Source of the DNA: Neocallimastix lanati (nom. inval.)
Lineage: Eukaryota > Neocallimastigomycota > Neocallimastigomycetes > Neocallimastigales > Neocallimastigaceae
Direction of reading: 5' to 3'
DNA: 64,000 nt
Assembly: GCA_016946835.1 (NCBI GenBank)
Contig: JACVTC010000056.1
Location: 352,001 to 416,000 of the forward strand
Shown here: one piece after another, positions 42,689 through 57,021 of the stretch
Numbering within the stretch: the first letter of the stretch is position 1
How the letters are laid out: every line of letters starts with the position of its first letter
Translations under genes and position numbers: made by a program
The notes under the pieces: generated by a model
Told to the model about the DNA's origin: nothing
What the model saw: the letters and a program-made list of their open reading frames with translations, nothing else
Databases searched by the model: none

Positions 42689-42811
42689 TTTATCTATATT
42701 TTTATATTTTTATATTTGTATATTTTTATATTTTTATATTTATTTTATTGTATTTTATTATTATTTTATTTTTATTTTTATTTTTTTTTTATTATTATTT
42801 TTTATTTTTTT
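42157..42811. other. Spacer, no gene
   Basis: A/T-rich, with an (ATT)n array at about 42656-42688 and TTTTA repeats. It forms the 3' flank of the minus-strand TPR gene. Confidence 0.7.
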
Positions 42812-43576
42812 CTATTCTAAATCCATTTCATTATCTATATCTTCCCAATCATCATCATTTATTTCAACTGTAGGTTCTGGAGCGTTTGAAATTTCACCGA
42901 TAATACTTGTAATCTTATTTTTTAATTCTATAGAGTGATTTAATACAGACTGATCATCCGGTGAAGAAAGACCAAATCTATTTATTAACTGATTTTTTAT
43001 TTTTTATTTTTTATTTTTATTTATTAATTTATTATTTATTATTATTTTGTTTTTAATAAGAAAAATTATTAACAGTATAAATAAATGATAAATATATAAC
43101 AATAAATAAATAATTAGTTTAAATTTTTTTTTTTTTTTTATTTTATAATTTAATAATCTACGGTAATATTAAATATGAATATCAATTAAAAAGTTGAATA
43201 AAATTTTAATAATAAATAAATAAATAAATAAAACTTACATTTTCAACATTTATGAAACATAAACGGGCATCTTCCCATGCTTCCTTCCTTACGGTTTCAT
43301 CAATTTTTCCATTTTCATCTGGCTCTTCACCTAATAAATAGTAACACCAACCACATAAATAGGAAACTTCAACAATTTCATCATCTTCTTGAAGAAGACT
43401 TTGTAACAATGAGAGAGCTTCAGTATTCATATGTAACTCAAGCATTAATTTTGCTAAATTAACACGAATTGGATATTCTGGATAATTTTCATCCTCTAAT
43501 AATTCATGAATTTATTTATTTATTTATTAATTAATTATTATTAATTAATTAATAAATTAAATATTATTGTTATTAC

Positions 43577-43639
<63 letters not shown>

Positions 43640-44116
43640 AGTATTTTTTACATTTTATTTCTTTTAATATATATTACTTACCAACACTTAAATCTTTCCA
43701 AAGGTTAATACTTTTTATTATAAGTTCTTTTGCTTCGTCTTGTCTATTTTGACTCATTCTTACAGATGCCATAGTTTGATATACTTCAAAATTAGTATTA
43801 CAATATTTTTCAGCTTCAGTAATATATTTTTCACAATTTTCTTCGGCGTTTGGTTCATCGCTAATTTTATTATTATTATTATTATTGTTTTTTTTTTTAT
43901 TTATTTTATTTTATTTTATTATTATACAAATATATTTATTATTATTTTAAAAATTAGATTTTGAAATATACTTTTGTATAATTTCTAATATTTATATATA
44001 TAAATTATAAATTAATATATATATAATTTTTACCATAAATCAGTCATATACATTTCAACAATTGAACACAATGCTGATGAAATTTTCCTTCTTAATTCAT
44101 TAGACTTATTGAAAAA

Positions 44117-44157
<41 letters not shown>

Positions 44158-44792
44158 ATATAAAAAAAAATAATTTATTAACTTTAATTCATTTGCTTAA
44201 AAATATATATATATTTACAAAATAATTTTATTACTTTTTCTGAATTTTCTGGTAAATTATTTAATTCTTTTATCATAATTTCAATACCCTTATTATATAA
44301 ATTAACTGCATCTTCTGCAACATTAACTTGTCCCAAATACATATATTTTTGATAACCTGTTTCTGGACTTAAATTAACACATCTTTCGAAAATCTTTTGT
44401 AAAATGTAAATTATACATAATATATAACAAAATTTTATAATAAAATTATATAGATATTAAATATTTGATTAGTTTTTGTCTTATTTATATTGATAATTCA
44501 TTATTTTAATAATTTGATTTATTTTTTATTTTTTTATTTTTTATAAGGTTATATAAAAAAATACTTCTTTAGCTGAGTCCCAATCACCAAAATCCATAAA
44601 AATTGAACCAATATTTTCTAAAACTTCAACATTGTCTGGTTCCATTTCAATGGCTCTTTTACAATATCTTTTAGCCATATCATAATCATAATTTTCTTGA
44701 CATTTTTTAGCTCTGTCCAATAAATCATAAACAGAATATTTTCCTTTTGAAATTTTTAATTTTGAATTTTTGGTAGCCATTCTATTTAACAT
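42812..44792 (-). CDS. ACL4: TPR-repeat protein resembling ACL4, ribosomal protein L4 assembly chaperone
   Basis: Six exons on the minus strand, 44565-44792, 44235-44393, 44034-44104, 43682-43860, 43239-43495 and 42812-42988, give 356 residues with all phases matching. A Met four codons in (MATKNSKLKI) may be the true start. TPR units are visible: YDLLDRAKKCQENYDYDMAK, then RAIEMEPDNVEVLENIGSIF, YPIRVNLAKLMLELHMNTEA and VSYLCGWCYYLLGE. The C-terminus is acidic, DDDWEDIDNEMDLE. Yeast Acl4 has TPR repeats and an acidic end, and holds newly made Rpl4 on its way to the nuclear pre-ribosome. The assignment rests on overall architecture and the DDWED tail; another TPR co-chaperone remains possible. 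The start lies 731 bases from the divergent PRCC-like gene. Confidence 0.8.
43572..43637. repeat. (ATT)n microsatellite in an intron of the TPR gene
   Basis: A nearly pure ATT array between exons 4 and 5 of the minus-strand gene. Confidence 0.9.
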
Positions 44793-45035
44793 TAAATATA
44801 ATTAATTTAAATTATTACTATTATTATTATTTTTATTTTTATTTTCGAAAAATTATAAAATTTGAATGAATTTATTTTGGTTTAAAAATTATATTGTATT
44901 TAATTTTTGGATTTACTATTACCTTTAAATCTTTACAAATATATTTCTCTAAAATAAAAAAAATAATAATAATAAATAAATAAATAGATAAATTAATTAT
45001 ATTAATAGGCTATCAAATAAATAGTTCGTAATTTT

Positions 45036-45075
<40 letters not shown>

Positions 45076-45523
45076 ATTTAATTTTAAAATTACCAATAAA
45101 ATAAAATAATATATTATATAATACTATTCAAAGTATATTAAAAATAAGATCTATTTGAATTAAGTATAAAAATTGAAAAAAAAATTATAAAAAAATTTTT
45201 TTTGAATTTTTGTCTTAAAATATCCAATCATAAAATTATATTTATGTAAAAGATTCATATATTAATGATAATTCTTAATAGACACATGTATATATATAAA
45301 CGTTACACGAAATATTAATTAAAGATTTATATTTTAATATTTCAAAACTAATTTTATTTTTAAAAAATATTTATAATTTTTTTTTATATATATATATATT
45401 TTAAATTAATTAATTAATAAATATAAAACAAAAAAGTAGTAATATAATCTATTTAATTGTAAAGATTAATTATAATATTTTATATACTTATTTTTGATAG
45501 AATAGTAATAATAATAATTCATA
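44793..45523. other. Divergent intergenic region
   Basis: 731 bases between the starts of the ACL4-like and PRCC-like genes, so it holds both promoters. An A-run of about 34 lies at 45039-45073. No discrete site can be singled out. Confidence 0.7.
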
Positions 45524-47514
45524 ATGTCTTTATCATTGTTAGCGAATTATGGATCAAGTTCAGAAAGTGAAGATGATGATAATGAAATTGATGTACCAAG
45601 AAAAGAGGAAAAACCCTTAAATATTAATAACAATAATTATACAAAAGTAGTAACAAATAATAAACTTTCAAGTATTATTCCACCACCAAAAAATTCTTTA
45701 AGTTCATTATTAGCAAATACGAGTAATAATAATAAAAAGCATTCAATATTTTCGAAACTTCCTGAACCTAAAAGAGCAAAGGAAACTAAAAAAAATAAAA
45801 AATATATAAGTTTAATAACACCAATAGAAGATGATGATGATGACGAAGAAACTGCAGAATTAAAACGAGAAATTGAAGAAGAAAGAAAAAGAAAGTTAAA
45901 TAAAAATAATCCTATATTAAATGAAAAAATTAATGGTACTAGTAATAGTAGTAGTTCTCAAAAACAAGGATTATTTTCTTTACTTCCAGCTCCTCATAAT
46001 GCAAGCAAGAAAAATAATGATAAAAATGCAAATACGAAATCAACATTTAGTATGATACCATTATCATTAAAAAAAAAGCAAGAACAAAAAAAAGAAAAAG
46101 AAATTAAGAAATCTGAAGATATAAAAGAAGATGAAGATGAAGATGAAAAAATTACTGATGATTTCTTTTCATTAGGTATAATATTTATAAATAAATAAAA
46201 TGATTATAATAATTATAATGAATAATATATCAATAAATAATTATATTAATAATATTAAATAATCTTAAAAATAATCATAATCCTTTAAATAAATTATTTA
46301 TATTGTATTATTATTATAAACTTTCAATGTTATAATATTAAAAGATAATACCCCTACATTAAATAAAAATAATAATAATGAACAAAAAGAAATTTCATCT
46401 AAAATAAATAATGAAAATGTAAATGAAATTAAAGATAAAGAAAGTGAACCAAAAATTACTACAAATCCAGAAATAGAAAATGATAATAATAATAATAATA
46501 ATAATTATAATTATAACTATAATCAAGTGTATGATTCAAACCAATATCAATATCCACAAAAACCTGCTGAAGCTTATAATTATGATTACAGCAATTATTA
46601 TAATCAATATTATTATCCAGATGCTGGCACTTCAGATCCAAACTTTAATAATAATGTAAAAATAAATTTAATATTTTAATTGTATAAAAAAACGTTATTA
46701 TTTATATTTTATTATATTTTTATTATATTATATTTTTATTAAATCATATTTAATTTTATTTGATATATATATTTTTTATCTTATATTGTATTAATTATTA
46801 TTATTTTTTAAATTTTATAAATATTTAAATGTATTGATATTTAATTTCATTGTCTAAATATATATAATAGATTTTAAAACTTCAAGAAATGGGTGAATTT
46901 CAAATGGGTGAAATTAAAGAAATTAATCAAAAAGATCAAATTTCAAATGTATATGAAGTTGAACGTACAAAACAAATTTCAATGAGTAATCAACCTTCAT
47001 TAAACTTCAAAGGAATTGGAAAAGTAATATATTAAATTATTTAATAATAAATAACAATATCTAGTATCTAGTTGTTATTATTGTTGTGATTATTAATAAT
47101 AAATGATATAAAGTTGCTATTATTATTACGATTATTAACAATAAATAATATTAAGTTGTTATTATTATATAAATAATAAATAATAATACAAGCAATAAAT
47201 AAATAAACAATTAAATAAGTAATAGAAATAATATCAATCACAATAATAATAATAATTAATAATATTAATTAATAATAATAACAATAATAATAAATAATAA
47301 ATAATAATAATAATAATATTAACATTAATATTTTTTTTTTTTTTTTCCATTTTTTCATTTATATTAGGATTTTAAACCATCATTTAAGCAAAAAAGTAAG
47401 CATAATATTATGTATTTAGCTTATCAAGCAAAGGCTAAAGAGCAAGAATTAATGGAAGCCAATCTCCAAAGAAAAGCAAATCGTAGAATTAGTGGAAAAA
47501 AATATGGATTTTAG
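45524..47514 (+). CDS. PRCC-family nuclear protein
   Basis: Exons 45524-46175, 46345-46655, 46871-47023 and 47368-47514 give 420 residues in phase. The N-terminus MSLSLLANYGSSSESEDDD and the C-terminal block HNIMYLAYQAKAKEQELMEA ending in KKYGF are the two conserved ends of the PRCC family (human PRCC is a nuclear protein linked to splicing factors and MAD2B). The middle is disordered: SIIPPPKNSLSSLL motifs repeat (also GLFSLLPAPH), then Lys/Glu and Asn/Tyr-rich stretches. The spacing of short LPxP/SLL motifs fits the family's proline-rich half. The function in this organism is inferred by family. Confidence 0.87.
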
Positions 47515-49486
47515 AATATGTTATAATATGAAATTATTTTTAATATATTTCAAATATATATATATATTATATTTGTTTTTAAATAGTACATTTAATATAA
47601 TAGTTTAATTAGTAAACATTAATGTATAAAAAGTTAATAGATATTTATTAAAAGAAACAATATTAAAGATTATTAATAATTTTAAATAAAATTTATCCAT
47701 TTTTTAAAAATATACTTTATATATATAATATATATATATTATTTTTTAAAGTTTACTAAATCTCTAATTAAGATTTTTTTTGTTGTTGTTAATATCATAA
47801 TAAAATATTATTAATATTGTTAAACCAATATTTTTAAGTAAAAAAAAGTTAAAAAGTTTAAAAAAAAGTTTGTATTATAAAAATGTATCATGTCAATTTT
47901 ATAATTCAATAATACAAATTTATAATTAAAGTATTATTAAATTTTAAAAAAAAATTAGAATAAAAGATTTATATATTTATATATTTATATATATATATAT
48001 TTACTTATTTATTTACTTATTTATTTATTTACTCACTTTATAGATTTATCTACCCAATCTACCCAATGTAAATCAAAATTATATAATAAAAATAACTTGT
48101 TTAAATGCTTATTACTTTTACTAATATATAATTTTTGTCATGATATATAATAATAATAATTATATAATTAAATAATAAATTATTTTTAATAAATCATAAA
48201 AAAAAATCTTCTCTTATGATGTATTTTCACACCTTTTAAAATTTAAATCTACTTAATATTTAAACTCATAAAATAAAGTTTATCTCCATCGTTATTACGA
48301 ATCTTTAATAAAATAAAAAATATTATTTTAAAGTTTTAATTTTATTATAATTTATATATATAAATAAATTTATTTTGCATCCGCATATAAACTTTTTGGT
48401 GATATATTATTACTCTTTATTTATACATTTATTTAACCTTTTTTTTTTTTATTTTTATTGTAAATATATCTAAAAGTAATAAAATTAAATAATATCATGG
48501 TTTACAATCATAATTTTTTATAATTCTTTATGAATTTTATTAAATATTTTACAACTATATATTTCACATTATAATTACATTTTATTATTAACCTATTTTG
48601 AGTTAAATTAAACAAAAATATAGCATGACAATTACATGACCTAACAAACGTTTTTAATTTTAAATAAGATTTTTGATTATTAATTATACTTTTATTTAAT
48701 AAAATTTAGTAATAATAATAATAATAATAATAATAAAATTTATTTAACCTACGAAAGTATTTATCCATTGAATTTATCTCAACTTTTAAAATATTTTAAA
48801 TTTATTCAAAAATCTTATACTCCCACTATATTTTTTTTTATAATTATAAATTAAATAAATGATAAATTAAATATTTAAACAAAAATTGATTAATTTTACT
48901 TTTATATTTGAAATTGAGATTTTTCATAAATTTGTTTAAATGTAAAAGCTTATTGTATTTTTTATAAATGTTTTTTTTTTTTTTTTTTTAAATTAATTTT
49001 CATTTAAATATTGATTTTTTCTTTTCTTTTTTTTTTTTTTTCTATTTTAATCTTTAATTTTTATTTATTAATAATAATTCAAAAATGTTTTAAAGAAATT
49101 ATATAAGCTTGTAAATAAAAATTATATTTAATAAAAATAAATTTAGATAATATTGATAATAATAATATAAAGTAATAATTCGTAATTATAAAATTACTTT
49201 ATTACATTGTAAATAATAATATACCATAATAAAATTTATTATTATTATTGATATTATAAAATTTGTAAATAATATTATTTAAATTTAATATAATATCTTA
49301 CTCTTTTTTACTTATAAGTAATTAAGAACATTGAATAGCTATTGTAAAAATTAGCTAATCTAATATTTTTTACCACATTGTACTTATTCAAAAAATAAAT
49401 ATTTTTATTTAAACAATAATTATCATAATTTAAAATATATATATTAAAATAAATTATTATAATTATAATATTATATTAAATCTATT
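47515..49486. other. Intergenic, no gene seen
   Basis: Nearly 2 kb of A/T-rich DNA with short TTTA-type repeats (about 47985-48030). No coding or RNA gene visible. It separates the PRCC gene from the next plus-strand gene. Confidence 0.7.
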
Positions 49487-50998
49487 ATGGGTTTAAATTC
49501 AATAAATATTTCAATAAATAATAATAATTATAATAATTATAATAATACTAATAAATTTAAAATTAATAAAATGAAAATTGATAATAATAATACTGAAATA
49601 CTATCGCAAATCACTAAAGAACTTCAAAATGTTTATATTAATAATACTGGCCTTGAAAGTAAAATCGAAAATATATGTATAATTAACGGTGATTTAGATA
49701 AAAGTAGTATAAATGATAGAGAAAATGATTTTATTAATAAAATTGGATTAGAAATGAAGTATATAGTAGATACTAATCATAATGATAAAGAAATCACAAA
49801 AATTGATAAAGTAACTAAAATATCTAATAATTGTATTGAAAATCCAAAAGAATTGAATAATTCAAAATATTTTATTAAAAATATTCAAGAAAAAAGTTTT
49901 CTAAATCAAAAAGATAATGTAATAAAGTTAAAAACATTTAAAACAAAAATAGATAAAGTTAAAAACGTTAATATTACCAAAGGTATATATTATTGATATT
50001 ATTGTTAAAGTAAGAATAATTGTAATTTAGTAGTATACTTTAAAAAAATTTTTTTTTTTTTTTATTAATATATATATACATAATTGTTTCATAATATTTT
50101 AACAAAAAATTTATAAATATTATTAATAAATATTTCATATTTAGAAAATAAATTTAATATATCAAATATTGATATTGAAAATAATATATTTGCATACAAT
50201 ACATACAGTGAAAAGTATATTAGTGAAGAAGAATACGCTTCAGATACTTCATATGATGATTTTAGTACTAGTCCCTTTAAATATGACAGTGTTATTGGTA
50301 TTAGTATTCCCAATAATTCAGATAGTTGTACTTTAAATAAAATTGCTTCACCTCAACCAGAATCTAAATTCAACATAGGAAGTACTATTGAAAGTTTTAA
50401 TAAAATAGCAGATTTTATTTATGAAAATAGAAGAAATAATAATTTTAATGAATCCAAACTCATTAATTCAGAAAACAACTCTTTGAAAAAAAATGATATA
50501 TTTATAAAAAATTATCTTGATCAAACAAGATATGATGATAAAAAGAAAGTTTATTATCATAAAAATAACTATCATAAAAATTATATTACATTAAAATCAT
50601 TATCTAATAAAAAAATAAATTCAAATGATATAATTGACCGAGGATGTCTCTGTAGTATTGATTCGGAAGATACTATGACTGATAAAAGAAATGAACATAC
50701 CAGAAATATAAATAAAATTCCTGAAATTAATAATAAAATAGATAGTAATAAAGATAATATTAGTTATTATAATTTTATCAATAATCTAGAATTGGATTCC
50801 CTAAATCCATACAATAATGAACCAGAAAGTAGAAACACAAAAGAATATATATTAACAGAAGCACTAGATAGTACAGATAATGATGAAATAGAAAAAATAT
50901 GTATTAATAATGAAAAATATTATCATAATGATTCATGTGATTTAAATTTAAATAAACAACATATCTATGACAATTGTATATTTAATTTGTCTTCCTAA
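49487..50998 (+). CDS. Asn/Ile/Lys-rich protein of unknown function
   Basis: Two exons, 49487-49982 and 50145-50998, join in phase (donor GTATAT, acceptor TTTAG) to 449 residues. The protein is hydrophilic and low in complexity, without membrane segments, Cys clusters or a fold I recognise. A more varied segment, EEEYASDTSYDDFSTSPFKY near residue 190, and an acidic/Ser pattern around it could be phosphorylation sites. The C-terminus is CIFNLSS. Ordinary amino acids across both exons and the clean join support a real gene; it may be rapidly evolving. It converges on TBCK, 541 bases from its stop. Confidence 0.65.
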
Positions 50999-51539
50999 TT
51001 AAATATCATTTTATAATAGATATAAAATGGAATATATAATTAAAATACCTCATTCAAAATTTCAATTATAATAAATAAATTATTGTAGATATGTATTCAA
51101 TTGTATATAGAATTAATGAAATGTAATATAGTATTATATAAGTTTATACTTGTAAATAAAAATATTAAAAAAAAATTTATATATAAAAAAAATTTAAATT
51201 AATTAAAAAAAAAAAAAATTATATGAAAAAAATTTAAATTAATAAACAATTATATGAAATTTTTTATTGTAATTGTATTTTTAATTTTTAATTTTTATAT
51301 TTTTAAAATAATAGTAATAATAATATTTCTTTAATATCTTATTTATTCATATTTTAATTATTTGTTAAGTTATTTCATTTGCTTATTTATTTTATTTATA
51401 ATTTAATTTAATAATTTTTGTTTTTCTTATATTATTTTGGCATAAAAAATTGTAACCTTTCCAATTAAATATAATATTTAAAAATTAATTATATATATAT
51501 AATTAATTATAATTATAATAAGCTCGATTTTGCTTTAAT
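50999..51539. other. Convergent intergenic region
   Basis: 541 bases of A/T-rich DNA between two gene 3' ends. A stretch around 51168-51260 contains two imperfect copies of an A-run followed by AATTTAAATTAAT. No gene. Confidence 0.7.
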
Positions 51540-51846
51540 TTAATAGCATTTATAAATAACAAATGTTTGATTATTTTCGAATGGATGTTCACTATTAAAT
51601 GAACGAGTAGATATTGGAGAAGTGTTTCTTCCAATATCTAATGATTTAGCATCTTCATTATTATCACCAATATAAAATTTTTCATATTCAGGTTTTTCAG
51701 TACACCAAACATCTTCATTCCATGAATCAAATATTTCTTTTTTAATATTTTTCACATCCAAATAAGCAACACGTGGAAAAAGGTCGTTAATTAATTGTGC
51801 AGCAAGCTTATTATATATATATATATATATATATTAGTTATATTAA

Positions 51847-51924
<78 letters not shown>

Positions 51925-54900
51925 TATATATTGGAATTTATTATGAAAAGTATTTTTTATTTTTTAGATTTTAATTAAAAATATTTATATTAATTAGATT
52001 ATAATTACTTTTGTTGCTTGTTCTTCCTCCCCAACAACAACTACATAAGAATATCCTTCATGAATTATCTTTATATATTTAATTAATGAAGATGGTAATA
52101 AATCATTTTCATAATATGGAATTGATATTGAATGCTTTATATGGCCATGTAAATACGAGTCACCAGGAGAAATTACTACATAGCCATTATCTTCTGATGT
52201 TGTTAACATCGATTCATTTCTAATATCTAATATTAATGATTTACTATATATTTTTTCGAAGTCATCCATATCAATTCGAGGAGCCAATTCATCAGAGTGT
52301 AAGGTACTGAGATCTTCTATAATAGCTATATCTTTAGGTATATCGTCTTTAAGAAAATCTAGATTTTGATCGTCTATATCAATTGTTGCCATAGGATTAT
52401 TATCAGACTTAATATTACGTAAGAATTTCGGAATAATTGATTTAGGTGTTAATCTTAAATAGAGCTGAGCTTTCTCTAAGCATTTATCAATGTTAATAGT
52501 AGATAATTCAGATAATAATAAAACACACTTAAAAATAGTTTAAAAATATTTATTAATAATATATAATAAAATCATTAAAAAAATAAAAGTTAATAACTTT
52601 TTTTTAATAATATATTAATTTTATTTTATTAAAATAATTTCTTATTTAATACCTCATCAAAATCACCACTTAATAATTCTGAATGCAATTGTGTTACAAT
52701 AGCTGAACCAATAAATAATGGAAAAGAAGGTGAATTTGTTAAAATTTTATCCCAGAGCATATATATTTTATCCAATGGAAATACATCTATGTAGTCGTTT
52801 TTAAGTTCACAATTGTTAATATCTTATGACCATTATTAAAAGATAAATTATTACTTATACATATAGAAATTAATTTTAAATTAACAATTACGTGTAAACA
52901 TTGTCATAAACCATGGTATAGCATATATATTAGGTGTAAGACCCATTTTATTCAAATAACTTCCCAATTCTGGATCATGAAATGCTATTATATGACTCAT
53001 TGAAATCAAGTAACTTTATAATTTTATATCAATTATATATTTATATTTTAACATATATGATAATTTTAATCAAATTTTTAAAAATAAATATAAATAAAAA
53101 TTAAAATTGAATAATTAAAATTTAGAAATTTTTTTTTAAATTTTTTACCTCTGAATATAAAATGTATTATCTAATTTAAATAAGCCATGCATATATTTTC
53201 TAATGAATTTTAAAAGACATGAAAATGCTATTTCCTATTGAAAGAATTAATATATATATTTAATATTTTTGTATTACTAAAAATATTATTATAATTTATA
53301 TATATATATTAATAATTAGTAAAATGTTTACTTCTTCATTAAAATTTAATGCTACAAAAGGAGCACAAACAGAATCCAAACCTAATTATTATAGCAATGA
53401 AAATAAAAATATAAGAATATTATTAAAAATAATTTTTAAAAAGAAAATATATAATAAATTAATAAATATTACCTTGCCAATATACTAAATTTCCAGATTC
53501 TGCTATATTCCAACATTTTATTACCTGTTTCAATTTATTACGGCCTATATCTGAACTTAAGAGATCGTTATACTATAAATAGTTATTTATTTAAAATAGC
53601 AAAATAAAAGTAAATTGATATTATAAATTATCAGATATTATATCAATATATAAATAAAAGTATTGATATTTAATTACTTGATGACATCTTGGTATATCTG
53701 CATCCAACTATAAAATGTAAAAAAAAAAAAAAAAAAAAAAAAAAATTATAGAATAATCAATATGAAATTTATTATTTAATAAAAGTACATAATTCATAAA
53801 TAAATAAATATATCAAAAGATGAACCTGTCTTTCAAGTTCCAAATTACTGTTATCATGAATGTCATTACATCTTAAATCATTCTTTTCGCATAATGAATT
53901 ATATAAAATTCTTGAATCACCAATTATTCCCAAAGCAGCTGCCCATATTTTCCCTCTTAAATACTATATAAATATTATAGTTATTTTTACGTAATAGTTT
54001 TAGAAAATCTTTCTAAAATATAAGTTAAATCAATTTATAATAATAATGATAATAATAATAATAATTCCTACTGATGGTATATGTAGCCTAGCTTCTTTTA
54101 TAAATTCATCCCAAGATGAAGGATATTGATTTAATAAACGTTCGAATAGCTTTATTCTTCCATATTGAAAAATAACATCCTTATCTAATACCGACAAACC
54201 GTATAAATGCTCCATTTTTAATTTGTTTTCTTCATCCTTGTCATTATTATTTAATTTATCATTTTCATTTATTATTTTGCTTATTTCATTGTATCTATTT
54301 TTGTTTTTTGTACTCTAAAAGCAAATAACATTAAATATTAGTAAATATATATAAATATAATTAAATATTTTTAAATATATAAAAAATAAATAAATATTAT
54401 TAATTAATTAAACTTAATTAAATTTTATTTATTTTTAAAAAATTATATTAACTTTTAAGGTATTAATTTCTGACGAACTCCAAAAATCAACAAAATCGCT
54501 ATTATTATTCATGAAATCATTAAATGATATATCTTTTTCTTGACTAACACCATTTTTAGATATAAAAAAGTTTGAATCATTCTTTAATAAACTTATTAAA
54601 AAATCATTATTACTCGATTGTTTATATTCATCAAATTTAGAAATTAACGTATCAAGATAGAGAATAATTTTTTTATCTTGAAAAAGATTTTCTGGATCAA
54701 ATATTTGTTGAGATTGATTACTTTTATTTATATTATTTCCTGAAGAATTATTATCATCATTTAATGTATAATATATCTGAGAAGCATTTCGAACCCTATA
54801 AATTGATGGTAAACTTATCAATTCTTGCTTTATAAATTCATATTCCAAATCACCACCTGCCAAACGCCATAAATAAAATATAACTCTTGGTTGCAAATTT

Positions 54901-55816
54901 TCTAACACTAATTCATCATTATCATTTTTAATAATTACATCTTTATTATTAATTGGATTTGCTATATTAAATTTGTTGTCATTTAAATCATTTTCTAAAT
55001 TATCTTTAATTTTTTCAGAAAAAAGATTATAATCCATATAATATCTTGATGTTAAGTGACTCCAATCATCTGTTTTCAAATTAATATCTTTAACAAATTT
55101 ATGGCATAATAAATCAGATGGCGTAGGTCTTAATCCATAACTTGGTTCTAAGCATGTTAATATAAAATCTTTAAATATTTTCAAATCCTGATCATCAATT
55201 TTATTATCCTTGAAAAAAAGTTCTAACTTTTTACATCTATCATTACCAACTAAATAGATATTATTATCTTTTTTTATTTTTTTTAGTGATAAAATTGAAT
55301 CAAATAATTCTTCTAAATAATTTTGATTATCGACATTAAATGGTAATTCACCGAAATATATATAAATTAATAATATTCCTAATGACCATGTATCAACCTT
55401 CAATATTATTAATAATATAATAAAATAGTTAAATATCTTTGATATATAAAGTTTATATAATATTATTTATTGAATTTAATATTTACTTTTAAACTACATT
55501 TTCCAGATTTTATTATTTCAGGAGCAAAGAATTCTGGATTTCTAAGAAAATAATTCATATAATACATGCAGGATGGTTATATATTTTTGATGGTTTTTAG
55601 TTTTTATTATAATATGAATTATATCATTGTCATATTAAATATATAAATAAATTATATAAAAAAAATAAATAAAATAAAAAATGAAAATAAAAAAAATATT
55701 AAGAAAATAAAAATATAAATAAAATAATACCCTATAGGAAATAAAACATTATTGCCTTTATCAGTAAATTCATAAAAACCCCAATTATCTATTTTAACAT
55801 TATTCTTTTATATCAA

Positions 55817-55858
<42 letters not shown>

Positions 55859-56094
55859 CATTAATACATAAATACATAAAACAAATGCATGTTAATAACT
55901 GGTAAAATTTTAATATTATTTAATATACAGGAAATAAAACATACTTCATTATCAAATAAAATATTTTTTAAACTTAGATTTCTATTAATAATTCCATTTT
56001 CGTTTAAATATACTAATGCACTTAGTATTTGATATGTTAATTTTTTGAGTCTTGTAATATTTGTTATATTTGTACTATGATAAATAAAATTTTT

Positions 56095-56169
<75 letters not shown>

Positions 56170-56170
56170 G

Positions 56171-56213
<43 letters not shown>

Positions 56214-56714
56214 TGTATATATAAATATGAACAATAAAATTATTGTTATTTAAAAATTTTATACATTAATTTACTTTTTATCTATTTATCTATTTATACG
56301 ATTAATTAAAAATTAAAATTACCATTGTTTCAATTGTTTCTCTAATGAATTTTCAAAATATTCAGAAACTATAAATATTCTATCTATTTATTTATCAATT
56401 AACACATATATAATATGAATGATGTATTTTTTGAGTTTAGTATTGATATTTTTAAATATTTTAGAGATAAAAAAGAAAATATATCTAATAATTTTATAAG
56501 AACCTTTTCTATTTTTAGTTACATTAATATATTGACATAAATTTTGATGATATAATGATTTTAAACGCTGAAATCTACCAATAATATCAGTTGTAATATT
56601 TTTACTTGAATTTAGTTTAAAATTTGGTACAAAACTATAAGCTGAAAGTTCTGAAATTTTTTTATTACTGTCTTTCTTATATAAATTAACATTTCTTATT
56701 CCATACATTTTCAA
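51540..56714 (-). CDS. TBCK: TBCK: pseudokinase, TBC (Rab-GAP) and rhodanese domains
   Basis: Sixteen minus-strand exons give 1066 residues in phase: 56504-56714, 56323-56383, 55945-56074, 55731-55804, 55487-55541, 54453-55397, 54072-54314, 53826-53963, 53678-53707, 53473-53572, 53332-53381, 53149-53234, 52892-53013, 52653-52822, 52009-52527, 51540-51806. Order matches TBCK. The kinase-like part lacks catalysis: HRD is N121-R122-N123 and DFG is D140-N-W-G143, while APE is kept. The TBC domain begins [12 protein letters not shown] (574) and keeps both GAP fingers, R626 in DIPR and Q662 in YWQ. The rhodanese-like part has LILDIRN and [12 protein letters not shown]. In animals TBCK acts with PPP1R21 and FAM114-type partners on endosomes and mTOR signalling. 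It is longer than human TBCK (893) through Asn-rich inserts. The start Met is the first in exon 1, but an upstream exon is possible. Confidence 0.93.
51846..51922. repeat. (TAAA)n and (AAT)n microsatellites in a TBCK intron
   Basis: A TAAA array passes into an AAT array between the last two TBCK exons. Confidence 0.9.
56096..56167. repeat. (AAT)n microsatellite in a TBCK intron
   Basis: A pure AAT array followed by an A-run and TA repeat, between TBCK exons 2 and 3. Confidence 0.9.
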
Positions 56715-56986
56715 ATTTAAACTCTAAAGTATATATTATAAAGAAGTAATTAATGAACATAATTAAAAATTTGAGCACTTTACTATTATTTTAATACTTC
56801 TAAATTACCTTTAATAATTTAATTATAAGTATATATTTTTGACTACTACTTTTTTTTCATTTTAAAACTACTTAACATAATTAAATATAAATATACATTT
56901 AAGGAAAATTAATATATGATCCTTGTTAATATTTTCAAATTTAAAATAATTGACTTTTTGAAGTCATTGTTGTTGCTTTTATATAT

Positions 56987-57021
<35 letters not shown>

